Below, piece by piece: positions 1 through 12,264 of a stretch of 64,000 nt of DNA. Each line of letters starts with the position of its first letter. Position 1 is the stretch's first letter. The DNA lies in the NCBI RefSeq assembly GCF_963259705.1, contig NC_081850.1, positions 35,015,892 to 35,079,891 of the forward strand, read 5' to 3'. Position numbers and translations under genes: made by a program. The notes under the pieces are model-generated. The model saw only the letters and a list, made by a program, of their open reading frames with translations, made no database searches and had not been told where the DNA came from. Origin of the DNA: Myotis daubentonii. Taxonomy: Eukaryota > Chordata > Mammalia > Chiroptera > Vespertilionidae.

Positions 1-1875
1 CTGTCCTCGCCTCGTGCTACAGCCGTGGAAGAGGCACCTGTAACGCTGTGCGCCTAACTGAGAAAACCTTCACCTTTTCATCTTCGTTTATTGTTTCTCC
101 TAAACGTACAGACTTTCAACATGGTTCTTTTTGTTCTTTTGGCCCCAGATGACACAACAGCTCTTGACATCTGTTATGCTCATCTGGAAGTGGATGCAAT
201 CCAGTTCGATAGGAAGTGCTATAAACATATGCATAACGCACGGTGCTACTTTAAGGCTGGGGCGACCCCGTGGTTGTCTAGTTTCACTGCTCACTTTAGA
301 GATAAGGAAACTGAGGTGTCAGATAAATCGGGCCACTTGCCCAGGGTCCCATGGACAGGGGAGTTCATACACACCCGACTCTAGAGCCCTGTTCTAACAG
401 CAGGCCAGGGCCCTTTCCCCTTAATCTGACATGGTTTCAGCATCTCTGCATATAGTTTCACTTTGAGGTGTGTCCAGGTGGCACAGGGAGTTGTAGATCT
501 GGAAGGAGTGTTTTAAGTAATTTAAACATCAGATCCTGGCATTCAATGAAGAACTGGGCCCAGGTGTCCCAACTAGTGGTCTTTGGAGATCTAATTCCAC
601 GGGAAATCTCACAGTCCTCCGTTTGGTAGGGCGCAGGCGGGCACAGCTGTATCTCACATACCTGCCAAAGCCTATCTGCTCTCTTCTGCCCGGACCAGAA
701 CATTGCTTAACTCCATGATGGAATCAACTCAGCTGATCTTTAAAAGCTTCACCTCATATAATTTGACACAACTTTGTTCTCACTTCCTTTGGTTTTCCAG
801 TGTTCTCTCTCGTCTCCGCCTCTGTCTGTTTCTGCTTCCTGTGCTCTGAGCAAAGAGACTCTCTGACCAGGTCTCCAGAAGAGCAGAAATGAGGCTACTG
901 AGCACTGCATTGGATACAGAGAGAGCACACGTGCAGAAAATGCTTGCACCCAAGAGTTTTTTTCCTTCACCGCGGAATTTGCATTCCAGAACTCTACCTG
1001 CCGGGAGAGGGAAATATGCCAGGGAGTATGGAACATCTGCTCCGACATTGGTATTACTGAGATGTCTGGGGCTCCCTGGAGTCGGGGTGACAGGAGCCAG
1101 ATGATTCTCCTGAGGAGATTTGCCGATTTAAAAAGTGGCATCTGTGAAAACCTAGTAAGAATATAAGGAATGTGCTTGAACAGATGGCATGTGAAGAATA
1201 TTGGAGCAAAACCATTTTTCTGAAAAATCCTTAAGGATTAATAAATGTGGCAAAGGGAAGGGATTCCAAGTGATTTAGAATGACTCGATTATATTATTCA
1301 AATTGCCTATGTAGTTTTACTCCAAAAACTATTTTTTTTTGTACAGGTCAATAGTTATCAGTCATGGTAAAATAATATAGTATAGGTGGATACTTTCTGT
1401 GTAGCTTTCTAAAACATCATATTTCTTCATTGCAAAGTTTACTCATAAAATCAGAACAGAAGAGTTTAGACCTTAGGTGATGAATGTGTGTGGGAATTAC
1501 ACTCACTGAAAAGCATAAGTAATAGATTTAAAGAAATATTTTGGGGTTATATTGTTCGTCTGTGGATGTGGATGGAACTTTAAAGCAATGTAGCTGACTG
1601 TAGAGAACTTATGAGAAAAGTCAGTTTTCTGGACTGAAGATCAAATTGGAATGGATTAGCAAGGCATTGCCAAAAAGAATTATGGAATAACTACAAATTA
1701 TTATCACGGAAATAGCATCTACATGTATGTAACTCTGTGCTCGGTACTGTTAAAGGTCTTGTGATTGATAAGTAAGTTATTCTTTCAAGAAAGATAATGA
1801 TTTTCCTTGCCTCCATAATTTATATTCTTGATTTATTTTAAAATTAATTTGGCAAAAGTTAATTTTAGCTCCTAT
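1..1875. other. Intergenic, nothing recognised
   Basis: No known repeat or gene recognised. The 130-codon minus-strand ORF at 749-1141 has no recognisable motif and is most likely chance. Confidence 0.6.
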
Positions 1876-1890
1876 AAAAGAACATCACAG

Positions 1891-2112
1891 CCCTAGCTGG
1901 TTTGGATCAGTGGATAGAGCATCGGCCTGCAGACTGAAGGGTCCCGGGTTTGATTTCTGTCAAGGGCATATGCCCGGGCTTCAGACTCAATCCCCAGGAG
2001 GGAGTGTGCAAGAGGCAGCCGATCAATGATTCCCTCTCATCATTGATGTTTCTATCTCTCTCTCCCTCTCCCGTCCTCTCTGAAATCAATACAAATTTTT
2101 TTTTTTTTTAAA
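1891..2112 (+). mobile_element. Ves SINE
   Basis: tRNA-derived head (CCCTAGCTGGTTTGGATCAG, with a B-box-like GGTTTGATTTC), a TC-rich body and a poly-A/T tail. The target-site duplication AAAAGAACATCACAG is at 1876-1890 and 2113-2127. Confidence 0.93.
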
Positions 2113-2127
2113 AAAAGAACATCACAG

Positions 2128-2808
2128 GGGGAGGGAGGGGGAAGGAGACATATGTAATACTCTTTGTAATATTTTAAGCAATAAAACAAAATTTTAAAAA
2201 AAGAATGTCACAAAATATGACTAAGCAAAGTCCAATTTTAGAGGTTTTATTACACGCATATTTTAGGATTACCTTCAGCAACAGGAAGCTGAAAGAACTC
2301 TACATGTAGGTGTTGTTTTTCTCCTATGACATTATGCCCAAAGATTGGCAGTCCATGACTGGTGGAGGCCAAAGGCGTCATCAAGAATGCAGGCTCCTCC
2401 CGATTATTTGTGCACTAGAAAGGCCCATCATTTGGTCCTAAATACAGATTCATTTCCTCACTTCTGTTTCTGGATAAGTAGGCCCGGCTGTGATCGCTAT
2501 ATCCAATGTCCACATTCTAGCGTGAATATTTGCTCCAACCCACTGGTCATGCTTCTGGTACCTGGAGTTATTCAGAGAAATCTATCTTTTAAATTGCATT
2601 GCTTAAAAAAAAATACCAGATCAATATAAAAAAAATTGAAAATAGAGAAATGTACAAAGAAGAAAATAAAATCCACCTTATATTTTACAACACCAAATAA
2701 CTGGTTAATATCATGGTGAATATTCATCCAGAAACTGTTATATCTCTCTCTATCTCTACACACACACACTATATGTATACACATACATACATATGTCCAC
2801 ACATATAA
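2128..2808. other. Intergenic, AT-rich
   Basis: Unassigned sequence with a CA/TA-rich end (about 2740-2808) where a Helitron inserted. Confidence 0.55.
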
Positions 2809-3072
2809 TCTATAAATATAAAAGGCTAAGTGTCTGGCCAACCAGTCGACCAGCCAACTGGCCGGTAGGTATGACGTGCACTGACCACCAGGGGGTAGAC
2901 ATTCAATGCAGGAGCTGCCGAGTGACAGCAATTTTGCAGAGTGCCTTCTCACATTCCGGGACCCCTCGGGGGATGTTGGACTGCCAGTTTTGGCCTGATT
3001 CCTGCAGGCCAGGCCGAGGGACCCCACCTGCTGGAGGGACCCCGCTCACTCTGCAGACACCAGGGCCTCTAG
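2809..3072 (+). mobile_element. HeliBat-type Helitron, degenerate
   Basis: 264 bp starting TCTATAAATATAAAAGGCTA and ending GGGCCTCTAG, inserted between A and T. The internal ACTGACCACCAGGGGG motif is shared with the other copies. The usual 3' GTGCAC hairpin has decayed. Non-coding, so ORFs across it are spurious. Confidence 0.82.
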
Positions 3073-3439
3073 TTACATATAATTTTTCATATTGTATAAT
3101 TTCACACACCAGTATTTACATATATGTTTTTACATATACAGGATAAATGTAATATTCTATAACCTTTTTTATTCACTTAATAATAGGAAATAGTCGTTTT
3201 TCCAGATGTAGATTTTTTCCAGATTTACATAATTTTTAATGGCCTTCCCGGTATTCCCTTGTTTGCATATACCCTACTCATTGTCTAAGAACATATTAAA
3301 AGAGTTTGTACACCATCACAATGCCTAGTTTTCCTCATGTCTAATGCCTTCTGTGTAAATGTACCACAAAAATCTCTCTAAGTACTAGATTAGACTATAC
3401 CCCTCAGACTGTAATCTGAGAGGAAGAACTGTATGTTGA

Positions 3440-3720
3440 GAAAGTCAAGAGAAGTGAGTTCTAGTCCCAATGTGATGACTTACTAGCCATATGGACCTCA
3501 CAAATTGCATCTCTGTCTGGGCGTCAGTTTCCACATCTGTCAAGGTGACATTCAATGTCTCTATGTGTTGTGATTTTCTAAAACCTTGTCTTTCATTACT
3601 GCTAAATCAGCTCCATGAGAACAGGGACTAAGTCTGGATTATTACTCACACGTAGCTGAGGCTAGCACTTAGTAAGTGCCCAATAAAAACTTGCTGAATG
3701 ACTGAGTGAAATTGCCACCT
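3440..3720 (+). repeat. MIR and L2 3'-end remnants
   Basis: 3440-3590 resembles the MIR core (TGACTTACTAGCCATATGGACC, GTCAGTTTCCACATCTGT). 3610-3715 resembles an L2 3' end (CTCCATGAGAACAGGGACTA, GCCCAATAAAAACTTGCTGA). Confidence 0.6.
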
Positions 3721-4043
3721 TCCCTGCACTCTGAATTATTCTCCTGTACCAAGCCATTCCCTGCTCCTTGCTTTTAGGCAGGTAAAACTAGAGGAATTGT
3801 TCAGAATAGTGTGTCTTTCCTTTCGGTAAGATTTTATAGATTTATTTATTTATTGAAGTTCTAAGCCTGCCTTGTTAAATTTCTTCTGAAATACTGTATT
3901 CACTCTATCTGCCATTGCAAATGAAATGTCTCCCACATTCCCATTTTTAGGTGCTTATGCTAGCATGGCACAAAGTATTGATCTTTGTGTATTTATCTTC
4001 TATTGAGCCATCTTTTCAAATTATTTTATTCTAGCAATTTTTC

Positions 4044-4283
4044 TTTTTTTGTTAATCCTCACACAAGGATATTTTTCCATTGATTTTTAGAGAGAATGGA
4101 AGGGAGTGGGAGAGACAGAGAAAAACATGGATGTGAGAGGGACACATCGATTGGTTGCCTCCTGCAGGTACCCCAACCAGGCCTGGAGATAGGGCCTGCA
4201 ACTGAGATACATGCCCTTGACTGGAATTGAACCCAGGATCCTTCAGTCTGTAGGCCAATACTCTGAGCCAAACCAGCTAAGGT
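4044..4283 (-). mobile_element. Ves SINE, older subfamily
   Basis: Minus-strand copy with the long 3' form (TTAATCCTCAC then CCATTGATTTTTAGAGAGA). The duplication GCAATTTTTC is at 4034-4043 and 4284-4293. Confidence 0.9.
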
Positions 4284-4869
4284 GCAATTTTTCCTTTTTA
4301 ACTAGACTTCCTAGGATTTCTGGAAACAAAATAATATCCTTAAATTAAGGGAGTTATCTCTGCTTTTAAATGTGTATACAGATTATAGTATTTTCTTATC
4401 TTGAATTTGCTGATAGCTCCAAGACAGTGACTAATAAAGAAAGAATATATATAAATAGGAAATTTACAAGGTACCAAAAGAAATGCCCAATAAACATATG
4501 CTGCAGCCATTTCAGTTGAGCCAGGAACAAGAAAATGATGCCAAATCCCACTTTTATATTACAAAACACAGCATACTAAAAACCAATGAAAAATATTCAG
4601 TTTTATTGTTCATCATGTTTCAAAGTGACAAAAATTAAAAAAGCTATAACATTTATTGCTGGTGGGGATGAGCCCTCTGAGTTGCTAACAGCTTCTTCAA
4701 ATACTCTCTATCAATACCTATTAAAATAAACAGTTCAACATATACATTGATACAGTAATCCCACTCTTGAAAATTAAGAAATACCTTATCTCCAGGACAC
4801 TATTATTTTTGTTAATAATATTTTTGTGAATAATTTTTCCATGTATGACTTGTCTTTTTCCCTTTCTTT

Positions 4870-5560
4870 TTTTAATTTTTATTTTATTATTTTTAAAAAT
4901 AAATTTTTATTTTTCAATTACAGTTGACATACAATATTTTATTACAATATTTTATTCAGGTGTACACCCCAGTGATTAGACATTATTTGTGTAATTTGTA
5001 AAGTGATGACGCTGATAAATCTAGTACCCATCTGCCAACATTCATAGTAATTATGATATTATTGGCTGTCTTCCCTATGCTGTACTTTACATCCCCATGA
5101 CCATTCTGGTAACTATCAACTTGTACTTCTTTTTTTTTTTTTTTTTTAATATATTTTATTGACTCTTTACAGAGAGGAAGGGAGAGAGATAGAGAGCTAG
5201 AAACATCGATGAGAGAGAAACACCGATCAGCCGCCTCCTGCACATCTCCCCCTGGGGATGCGCCCGCAACCCAGGTACATGCCCCTGACCGGAATCGAAC
5301 CCGGGACCTTTCAGTCCGCAGGCCGACGCTCTATCCACTGAGCCAAACCGGTTTCGGCTCAACTTGTACTTCTTAATCCCTTCACCTTTTCCACCCATCT
5401 CCCCAACTCCCCTCCTATCTGGCAACAGTCAAAATGTTCTCTGTTTCTGTGAGTCCATTTCTTTTCCGCTGTTTTTTGATGTTCAATTTTATTCATTTTA
5501 ATATAGTTATATTTATCAATCATTTTCTTTAGTTATCATTTTTTTCTCCTTAAGAAGCAC
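4870..5560 (-). mobile_element. L1 3' fragment (antisense), split by SINE
   Basis: Contains the L1 3'-end phrases TTACAGTTGACATACAATAT, GGTGTACACCCCAGTGATTA and CCCTATGCTGTACTTTACAT. It is interrupted by the Ves SINE at 5132-5358. Non-coding remnant. Confidence 0.75.
5132..5358 (-). mobile_element. Ves SINE nested in L1
   Basis: Minus-strand copy with a long T-run on the left. The 16-bp duplication TCAACTTGTACTTCTT is at 5116-5131 and 5359-5374. It splits an antisense L1 3' region. Confidence 0.95.
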
Positions 5561-6249
5561 TTCCATACCATAAAACCACATAGACATATCCTTAAATATT
5601 TTTTACTTTCAGAGTTTCACCTTTTACACTTAAGTTTTAAATTTACCTGGACTTCATTTGCCTGGGAATATGGCCTCAGACAGGGATACATGTCGCTTTC
5701 ACCCCCCATGGGTAACCTGTTGTCACAGCATTATTTATTAAACAGTATCTTCTCCCTCAAGTGACATGCAGTGTTCCTTCTGGCATAAATCACATTTCTG
5801 TAGTTGTATAGGTCTCTAGTTTGTTTATTTCTGAGACAATCCCATACTGTTTTTAACTCCTGTTGATATCAAACTTTACTAGAAGTTTTGAGATACATGG
5901 AGCATGTTCCTCACTCTTGTACTTTTTCTTTTTCAAGAGTGTATTTTCTATCCTTGGATCTTTGAATTTCCCTATGAGTTCCAGAATCTGCTTTTCAAGT
6001 GAAAAACATTGTTTTTAATGTTCTGTTGGGGGTTTAGGTTAGTGAATTGATTTAATAAATCAGTTTGAGAAAATTGCTATTGAGACTACTTAACATATAT
6101 CTCTGCCCTTATTTAGGTCTTTTCAGATGTCTGTCATTAAAGTTTTAAAATGTTCTTTTTAAGGTTTTGACCATCTCTTATTAGATATATTTTTAAGTAA
6201 CTTAGATTTTTTCTGTGTTTGACATCTCTGGTGGTTTTAAAGTATTCCT

Positions 6250-7115
6250 GCACATTCTTTGAAAAGCCTCCCTTTAAAAGGTGGAGCTTAATGCTGATCT
6301 TATTAGGTGTGGGATGGACTTACACACTTGCTGCTAGGGAAAAAATAAAGCAGAAGTAATTCAGAGACTAGATCATAAATGGTACTATGCCTTCTTCCTT
6401 GCTCTTTCTCAGATCACTGTCTGTGTAGGAAGACAGCCGCCATGTCATGAGGATACACGAGCAGCCTTATAGAGAGGTCCACGTGGAGATAACTGACCTG
6501 CTAAGACCCAGCAAGAACTGAGGCCTGCAGACTCCATCCACAAGGATGGACCATCTTGGAAGTGGGTCCTCTAGCCCCAGTCAAGGCTTCGGATGACTAC
6601 AGCCGCCCCCCCTCCCCCCCAACATGTGACTGCAGCCTGTACGAGACCCTGAGGCAGTCCATCCAGCTGAGTCCTTCCCGAATTTCTGCCCTCAGATACC
6701 ACAAGAGGTAAGAGATGACGCGTTTTTTGTTTGTTATCCAGAATGTGTTTATCGGGATGGCTCCCCACTCACTTGATTGGAGGTGCTTTCAGTGCTGCCT
6801 CTTTCTGAAGGAGCATCCTTCTGTAAGCCTTGTTTTCCTCCTGTCGGCTGACAGGACAGTGGAACTACTGTCTGTGCGAGGCTAAAGATGGTGGTGATCT
6901 TACAGCATCCTGGGCATTTCACACCCATGAAGTAGGGGCTGGGGCTCTGCACAGGCGCTTCTTCTTGTGCCCCCTCTTCTCCGCTTCTGGGGAGGGATGG
7001 AGGAGATCCTTAGTGAGAGGCATGTCATCATGAGGAGGTTGTCACCGCCAGACCATCATGTTTGTTATTTTAAGCCACTATGTTTTGGGATAATGTGTTA
7101 CAGAAAAATACATAA
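6250..7115 (+). mobile_element. MaLR/MLT-like LTR, split by RPS27 pseudogene
   Basis: The sequences at about 6250-6732 and 7051-7115 resemble an old mammalian MaLR-type LTR. The phrases are CATCTTGGAAGTGGGTCCTC, ACATGTGACTGCAGCCTG and, after the pseudogene, TTATTTTAAGCCACTATGTT with TTTGGGATAATGTGTTAC. Identification is from memory of the family. Boundaries are approximate. Confidence 0.55.
6733..7050 (-). pseudogene. RPS27: RPS27 processed pseudogene
   Basis: Intronless copy of the 40S ribosomal protein S27 mRNA on the minus strand. The start ATG is at 7021-7023 ([18 protein letters not shown]). Further on are [18 protein letters not shown] and a shifted QPTGGK segment. A short 5' leader ending near 7050 and the 3' UTR with AATAAA-like CGATAAACACATTCTGGATAAC are present, followed by an A-rich remnant near 6735. 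It is broken by a one-base loss after KKRL, and by a deletion that removes the second Cys pair of the zinc finger (CVGC in the family). The two breaks make it non-functional. It lies within an older LTR-like repeat. Confidence 0.9.
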
Positions 7116-7164
7116 GTTATACATCTTATTAAAAATTAGGTTTCCTGTTTGTTGCTGCTATACA

Positions 7165-7392
7165 GAAAAAATACATACTCTTATTGATTTCAGAGAGAGG
7201 AAAAGAGAGGGAGAGAGAGAGGGAAAGGGAGGAATAGAGAGAGAGAGGGAGAGAGAGAGATCAATGATGAGAGAAAATCATTGATTGGCTGAATCAAGCC
7301 TGCAAACTGGGCATGTGCCCTGACTGGAAATCAAACCCTGACTTCCTGGTCCGTGGGTCAGTGCTCAACCGCTGAGCCACACTAGCTGGGCT
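7165..7392 (-). mobile_element. Ves SINE with expanded GA tract
   Basis: Minus-strand copy ending in CCACACTAGCTGGGC. The 3' part holds a GA-rich run of about 65 bp (7195-7260). The target duplication is not clear. Confidence 0.85.
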
Positions 7393-7519
7393 GCAGTTGA
7401 CTTTTTACATTATTCTTATAGTTAGCTACTTTGCTAAGTTCACTTATTAATGCAATAATAATAAATTTTCCATAGAGTCTATTGGGTTTTGTGTAAACAA
7501 TCAACAAAAACCACTTAGT

Positions 7520-7725
7520 GGCAGATTTTTTTCTTTCTTTCCATCTTTATATATTTTCCTTCTCTTAAGTAGATGGCTTGGTCTTCAGTATGATATTGAT
7601 GAGAAACAATGATAGCGGGTATTCTTATCCTGTTCCTGACTTGAAGGGGATTTTTGGATATTTTTCCACTTACGAATGTTGTTGCTTCCCAAGGTTCTAG
7701 TTTATATCCTTATTGGGTAAAGGCA
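7520..7725 (-). mobile_element. L1-like remnant (antisense)
   Basis: Weak similarity to antisense L1 ORF2 around GAGAAACAATGATAGCGGGT and TTCTTATCCTGTTCCTGACTT. Old and degraded. Confidence 0.45.
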
Positions 7726-8009
7726 GTTACTGCTTCTTCCCTCTCCTTGCTTCCCTCAATACCCAACACACACCTGCATACACATTTGTGCTGGTAGATC
7801 TGTGGTTTGGAATTGCATGGAATTGATGAATCAGAAGAAACAAACATTCAAAGTGCTGTTGGATGTTGCCAAGCCACCCTGCCAAAAAATTGCATTAATA
7901 TAAAACCCCACAATAGTATATGTAAATGTATGCTTTTCCATATCTCACCTAACCCTTTTTATCCTCAATGCAACCCCCACTTTCTTAATAATAAAAATTA
8001 GTCATATAG

Positions 8010-8340
8010 CTGTTACTATGTTCCAGGTGCTGTTCTAATGCTTCATTTATATTAGCTCATTTTATCCTCACAACCACCCTTTGAGGTAGGTGTTATTGTC
8101 ACCCCCAGTTTACAGGAGAAAAACACAGGGAGATTAAATAACTTGTCTAAGGTTACCCACTATGAGTGATATCGTCAGGATTTTAACACAAGCTGTCTGG
8201 CTCCCACATCCATGCTCTTAAACCTGATGTTGAATGGCTCTTTATAGCTAACAGCTATTGAACGCTTGCCATGTGGCAGGAGCTGTTGCAACTCAGTCAT
8301 CACAATCACCTTGTAAGGTTAAGTACTCTCATCACCCCCA
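8010..8340 (-). repeat. MIR remnants
   Basis: Antisense MIR phrases: GTTCCAGGTGCTGTTCTAAT, TTTTATCCTCACAACCACCC, and CAGTTTACAGGAG, followed by a second partial copy at 8240-8340. Confidence 0.65.
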
Positions 8341-8654
8341 GTGCTTTGCATATTGCAGCATATTATACTAGTACATTTTTGTTCCTGAGTGAAAGCATTG
8401 GTTTGATGGTGGCTTGGTTGGGTGGTTGATCTTCCTATGCCTTTGATTTTTCTAGGAGTGGTTCCTGCAGGCCATCAGAATTTGCCCTGGGCCTGGGGCT
8501 AGATTGAGACACACTGCATGACTCAAGAAAAGGCATGTGGTTGTAGTTTGAATTTAGTAAGGATAGGATTCATATTTATTCTGAACAAGAGACTGTCTGA
8601 AAGAGCAAGGGCTCAGGAAAGAGAAAGGCTTGGATAAATATTCCCTTCCATTTA

Positions 8655-8815
8655 CCAGCTAGGGTTTTTTTTTCAAATCTCTGAGTCTTAGAATTTTTTC
8701 ATATGTAAAATGAGGGCACTAATAGCAACTTTGTGGTATTGTGAGAATTAAGTAAAATGGCATGTGTGATGTGTCTGGCCAATTGCCTGGCATATGGCAC
8801 TTGCTCTGCAAGTGT
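8655..8815 (+). repeat. MIR remnant
   Basis: Sense MIR-like sequence: TCTGAGTCTTAGAATTTTTTC, AAAATGAGGGCACTAATAGC, TGCCTGGCATATGGCAC. Confidence 0.55.
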
Positions 8816-8867
8816 GAATTCCTTTGTCCTTCCCCAAGAGCAGCTGTGTAACAAGAGCATGGATCTC

Positions 8868-9628
8868 TATGTGTGAGGGTGTGGCAGGCAATTAGACAGA
8901 CACGAACAGAGCAAGGACAATGGGGCAGGTACACAAGGTCACCAGGGTGAAAGTTCTGGGTGCCTAGCAACAGGCAAAACTGGGAAAACAAGGACCTCGC
9001 CCCCAGAGTAATCTTTCCTCCCCTAGCATATTGCTGGTTATTGAGTTTAGATCCCTCTAACTTGTTATAAGGCTTGTCATGTGGTTCCGATCCTCCTCTG
9101 GCATGTTGCTAGTCATGTGGGATAAACCCCTTTAGAGGGGGAACGGAACAGGGGGTGAAGCATGAAGCCCCCAGGACAATGGCGTTCTCACTCGTATCGT
9201 ACATCTAGGCCTCAGTTGTGTCTCAGCTCCAGGCTGCACTGACTAATGACCCCCTTCCCTGGTGCCAACCAATCAGTGGAAATCACAACTCCGAAAGGAC
9301 ACACCTGGAAAGCTGACCTCCTGTAAAATCCCCACCCTTAAAAGGCCTTAGCATGGAGGACCCAGCAGCTCTCCCTCTTGGGAACATGCCCACACCTATC
9401 CCCTCCCTCTCTTTTCTCGTCCCAGGTATGCTAAGCTCCAAGGGCTCCTTCTGTTGCCTCTGTAACTTGTTTCCTGAGTCCATTTCTTCTACGGCTCACT
9501 TCTACCTCTGTGACTTTCTAAATAAACTTTCTCTTCTAGTTTGAGTCTTGGCTCTGAATTCTTTCTTAGCCAGAACTCTATTACCCAAGTTGCTGGCCTG
9601 AGGTCCAGCCTGACTCCACCTGTATAAC
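8868..9628 (+). mobile_element. Solo ERV-like LTR
   Basis: A roughly 760-bp block with the layout of a class I retroviral LTR. It starts near TGTG...GGCAGGCAATTAGACAGACA, has CCAATCAG (about 9268) and a TATA-like CTTAAAAGG near 9338, then AATAAA at 9521-9526. It ends near ATAACA. No gag, pol or env sequence follows, so it looks like a solo LTR. Ends are uncertain and I could not find a matching short target duplication. Confidence 0.5.
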
Positions 9629-9779
9629 ACCTGGTGCCATTCTTGCTGCCAGCAAGGGTATAAACCCAGCCCCAAACCAAAACCTAAAATCCAGTGAATA
9701 ATCTACACATAGATCATTGAGAGTTGATTATACTCGAGCAGATGTTTTTACTAATGTAAAAGAAATGCATGATACCTTA

Positions 9780-9990
9780 CTGGGTGCAGGTACAATTCAA
9801 AATACATTACATATGTAGTAACTTAAGTTCTCACCCAACTCTCTAAGGTGTGCATGATTATTATTATCCCATTTTTGTGGACAGAGAACCTGAGGCACAG
9901 TGAGGTTGAGTAACTTGCCCTTGGCCACACAGCTAGTAAGTAACAGAGCTGGGATTCAAGCTCAGGCTCTGAATCCAGTCTGAATCACAT
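9780..9990 (-). repeat. MIR
   Basis: Antisense MIR with TATTATCCCATTTTTGTGGA, GAGTAACTTGCCCTTGGCCA and CAGAGCTGGGATTCAAGCTC. One of the better preserved old SINEs here. Confidence 0.75.
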
Positions 9991-10264
9991 GTTCTCCATC
10001 TGCGATAGCTCAGAAGACAAATTCCTGACAAATGTCTTACCGAGAAAAGACCACGTATAAAATTCAGGTTAGCTTTATGTTTGGCGGTCCATTTCTAATG
10101 CTTTCTTTCGATGTCTTTCTTCTCTAGCCAATAGTGTATATTAAAGTTAATTTGAATCTTTACCATTGTGCTTGTTTCATAAAAGACCATCCATCCTTCT
10201 ATCCAGCCATCATTTCACTTAGTCCTTCAACAATATTTCTTAGGCCTTTTAAAGGCAGGACAAA

Positions 10265-10485
10265 GGCATGAGAAGACTTGAATTCAAAAGACCTGGTTCC
10301 AAATGGTGGTTTTCCATTTCCTAGCCGTGTGACCTTGGGCCAGTCACTGAACTCTCTGATCCTCCGCCTCTTTAGATTAAACAGAAGAAATAATGCCAAC
10401 GTCTCTGTGGTGGCCGGATGATCAGATGAGATAGTAATGAGAGAGAAAGTGATTTGCAAAGTGTAAATGCAAATGTTATTTGAGG
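10265..10485 (+). repeat. MIR
   Basis: Sense MIR: CTAGCCGTGTGACCTTGGGC, CAGTCACTGAACTCTCTGAT, GATGAGATAGTAATGAGAGA. It explains the local minus-strand ORF as chance. Confidence 0.75.
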
Positions 10486-10499
10486 AAAACTTCCGCAAA

Positions 10500-11855
10500 G
10501 GGGAGCCAGCCAGAAGCCTGTGCTTACTTAAGCAAAAACCCCCGCTTTGGGAATAAGAAGTGAATTAAATTGCTCGCTGTCCTTTTATTGCTGATCTCAG
10601 CCAGGGTTTGAGCTTCAGCTGTGGCACGTGAACAAAGGGAGACGCTTTGAGGGAAGCTGGCGTGGGGATCCCACTTCTCTTCTGTAAGTGTCTCCGTGGG
10701 AATGGGTTAGGTTTGTCCGTCAGCAGAGTGTTGCCTCCTTTGTGGTCCAGAATACAAATTGTAATATTACGCTACAAAATTATTAGCATTTCCTTACACA
10801 GAAAAGAGGTTAAAAAGTGAACAAGTGGCTCACAGACTCGGTAGAAGAGGTGGATTGTACCAGGCAGCTCTGCTGGCATGCTGTGGAAGAGTCTGCCTTC
10901 AGACCTCCCAGAAGCATTTCAAAGGCAACGATCTCTGATTTAAATCATGAGGACTTTTTTCTTCCAGAAAGTTGTCTTGTGTGCCAATGTCCTTTAAAAT
11001 AGCTGGTTGCTGGAGTGACTGGCCACATTAGAATCCACTAATGATAAGTAAGTGAAAGTTGAATGGACACCAATTCCTAGTCCCACTCTGCAGGGATCCT
11101 TATTCTTCAGACCTGACACCAGACCTGAGAAGCTGCATTTTTAAAAGCTCCCAGGAAGCTGCTAATTCACAGCTGGATGTGGGAACCAGGCCTTGGTGAT
11201 GAGGATGAATAAGGCCTGTGGGGTTGCATATGGGACTGGTGAGTTTGGGGAACTAAGCTGGTTTTTGGAATGCCTCTGTTCTAGGTTCTATTCACCCCCA
11301 TTATTCATTATCTCCCCCCCCCCTTTATTCATGAAAACTTGTTTTTAGTATAGTTTTCTGGACAATTGCAGCATGCCAGTTTTGAATCACTTTAATTGCT
11401 GCCTTCCTGGTCAATCATTTCCTCAGAATATAGGTGAATGATTTTAGGAGGGTATTTGCATGATCCTTTCAACTCATGCCCTCTAGTCACAGTTATGTGA
11501 TTGATGTTGAATAACACTGTTTCCCTGATAAAATCTCAGTGCTCAGCTCTCTACTCCTCTCCTCTCTTTATGTTATGAATGCAACTACTGCTGGGTCAGG
11601 GTGTGCCCTGGGTGGGGAGTCCCTGCCCAGGTCCAAGTCAGAAAGATTAAAAAAAAAAAAATTTTTCCTATTCTCAAGAACCTTGGAGACAGTTGTTGAA
11701 GGCTTGGAAGTCACTGCATTTTCTAAGAAGCTGATGAGAGACAGGGGCGCACAGGCACAACTGTGACCGAGGGGTGCTAGTAGGTTTGTTGGCCGTCTTG
11801 CTGTGTGGTTGTCTCTGTTCTCTTATCTTGACAAATGACTTTGTGATCAATCAAA
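10500..11855. other. Intergenic
   Basis: No gene. About 11080-11165 may be a MER5-like remnant. The rest is unassigned. Confidence 0.5.
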
Positions 11856-11859
11856 CCTG

Positions 11860-12035
11860 TCCATTTGAATTCTGGGTTCCCACACTATGTGACAGGTTGC
11901 TTAACTTCTCTGTCTTTTGCTTCCGCCTCTGAACAAAGGATTTAACAATGCCCAAATTACACGTTTGGTTTGAAGCTAAGATAAGATAAGACCTGCAAGT
12001 GTCTGGTATGTAATAAAAGTTAGCTTTTGCTCAAT
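11860..12035 (+). repeat. MIR remnant
   Basis: Sense MIR-like: ACTATGTGACAGGTTGCTTA, ACTTCTCTGTCTTTTGCTTC, then CTGGTATGTAATAAAAGTTA. Confidence 0.55.
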
Positions 12036-12100
12036 CTAGAGCCTGCTTCTGCCTTCTCAGTTTGTACTGGAGGGTGAAGTGGAGCCTGTTGCAAGGTGAG

Positions 12101-12255
12101 CCCATCTGTTTTTTTGAGAGAGAAACATTGATTTGTTGTTACACTCATTTCTGCATTCATCCATTGATTCTTATATGTGCCCTGACCAGGGATCAAACCC
12201 ACAACCCTGGCATATTGGGATGACGCTCTAACCAACTGAACTACCTGGCCAGGGC
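12101..12255 (-). mobile_element. tRNA-derived bat SINE, divergent subfamily
   Basis: Minus-strand copy whose head reads GGCCCTGGCCAGGTAGTTCA and whose body contains the TTGTTGTTACACTCATTT module absent from most Ves copies here. The duplication CAAGGTGAG is at 12092-12100 and 12256-12264. Confidence 0.85.
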
Positions 12256-12264
12256 CAAGGTGAG

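Noticed and set aside
1891..2112. tRNA-like A and B box sequence, here and in other SINEs
   Set aside because: These are heads of tRNA-derived Ves SINEs with target duplications and A-rich tails, not tRNA genes.
2572..3027. 151-codon minus-strand ORF
   Set aside because: It spans a degenerate Helitron and AT-rich sequence and has no recognisable product.
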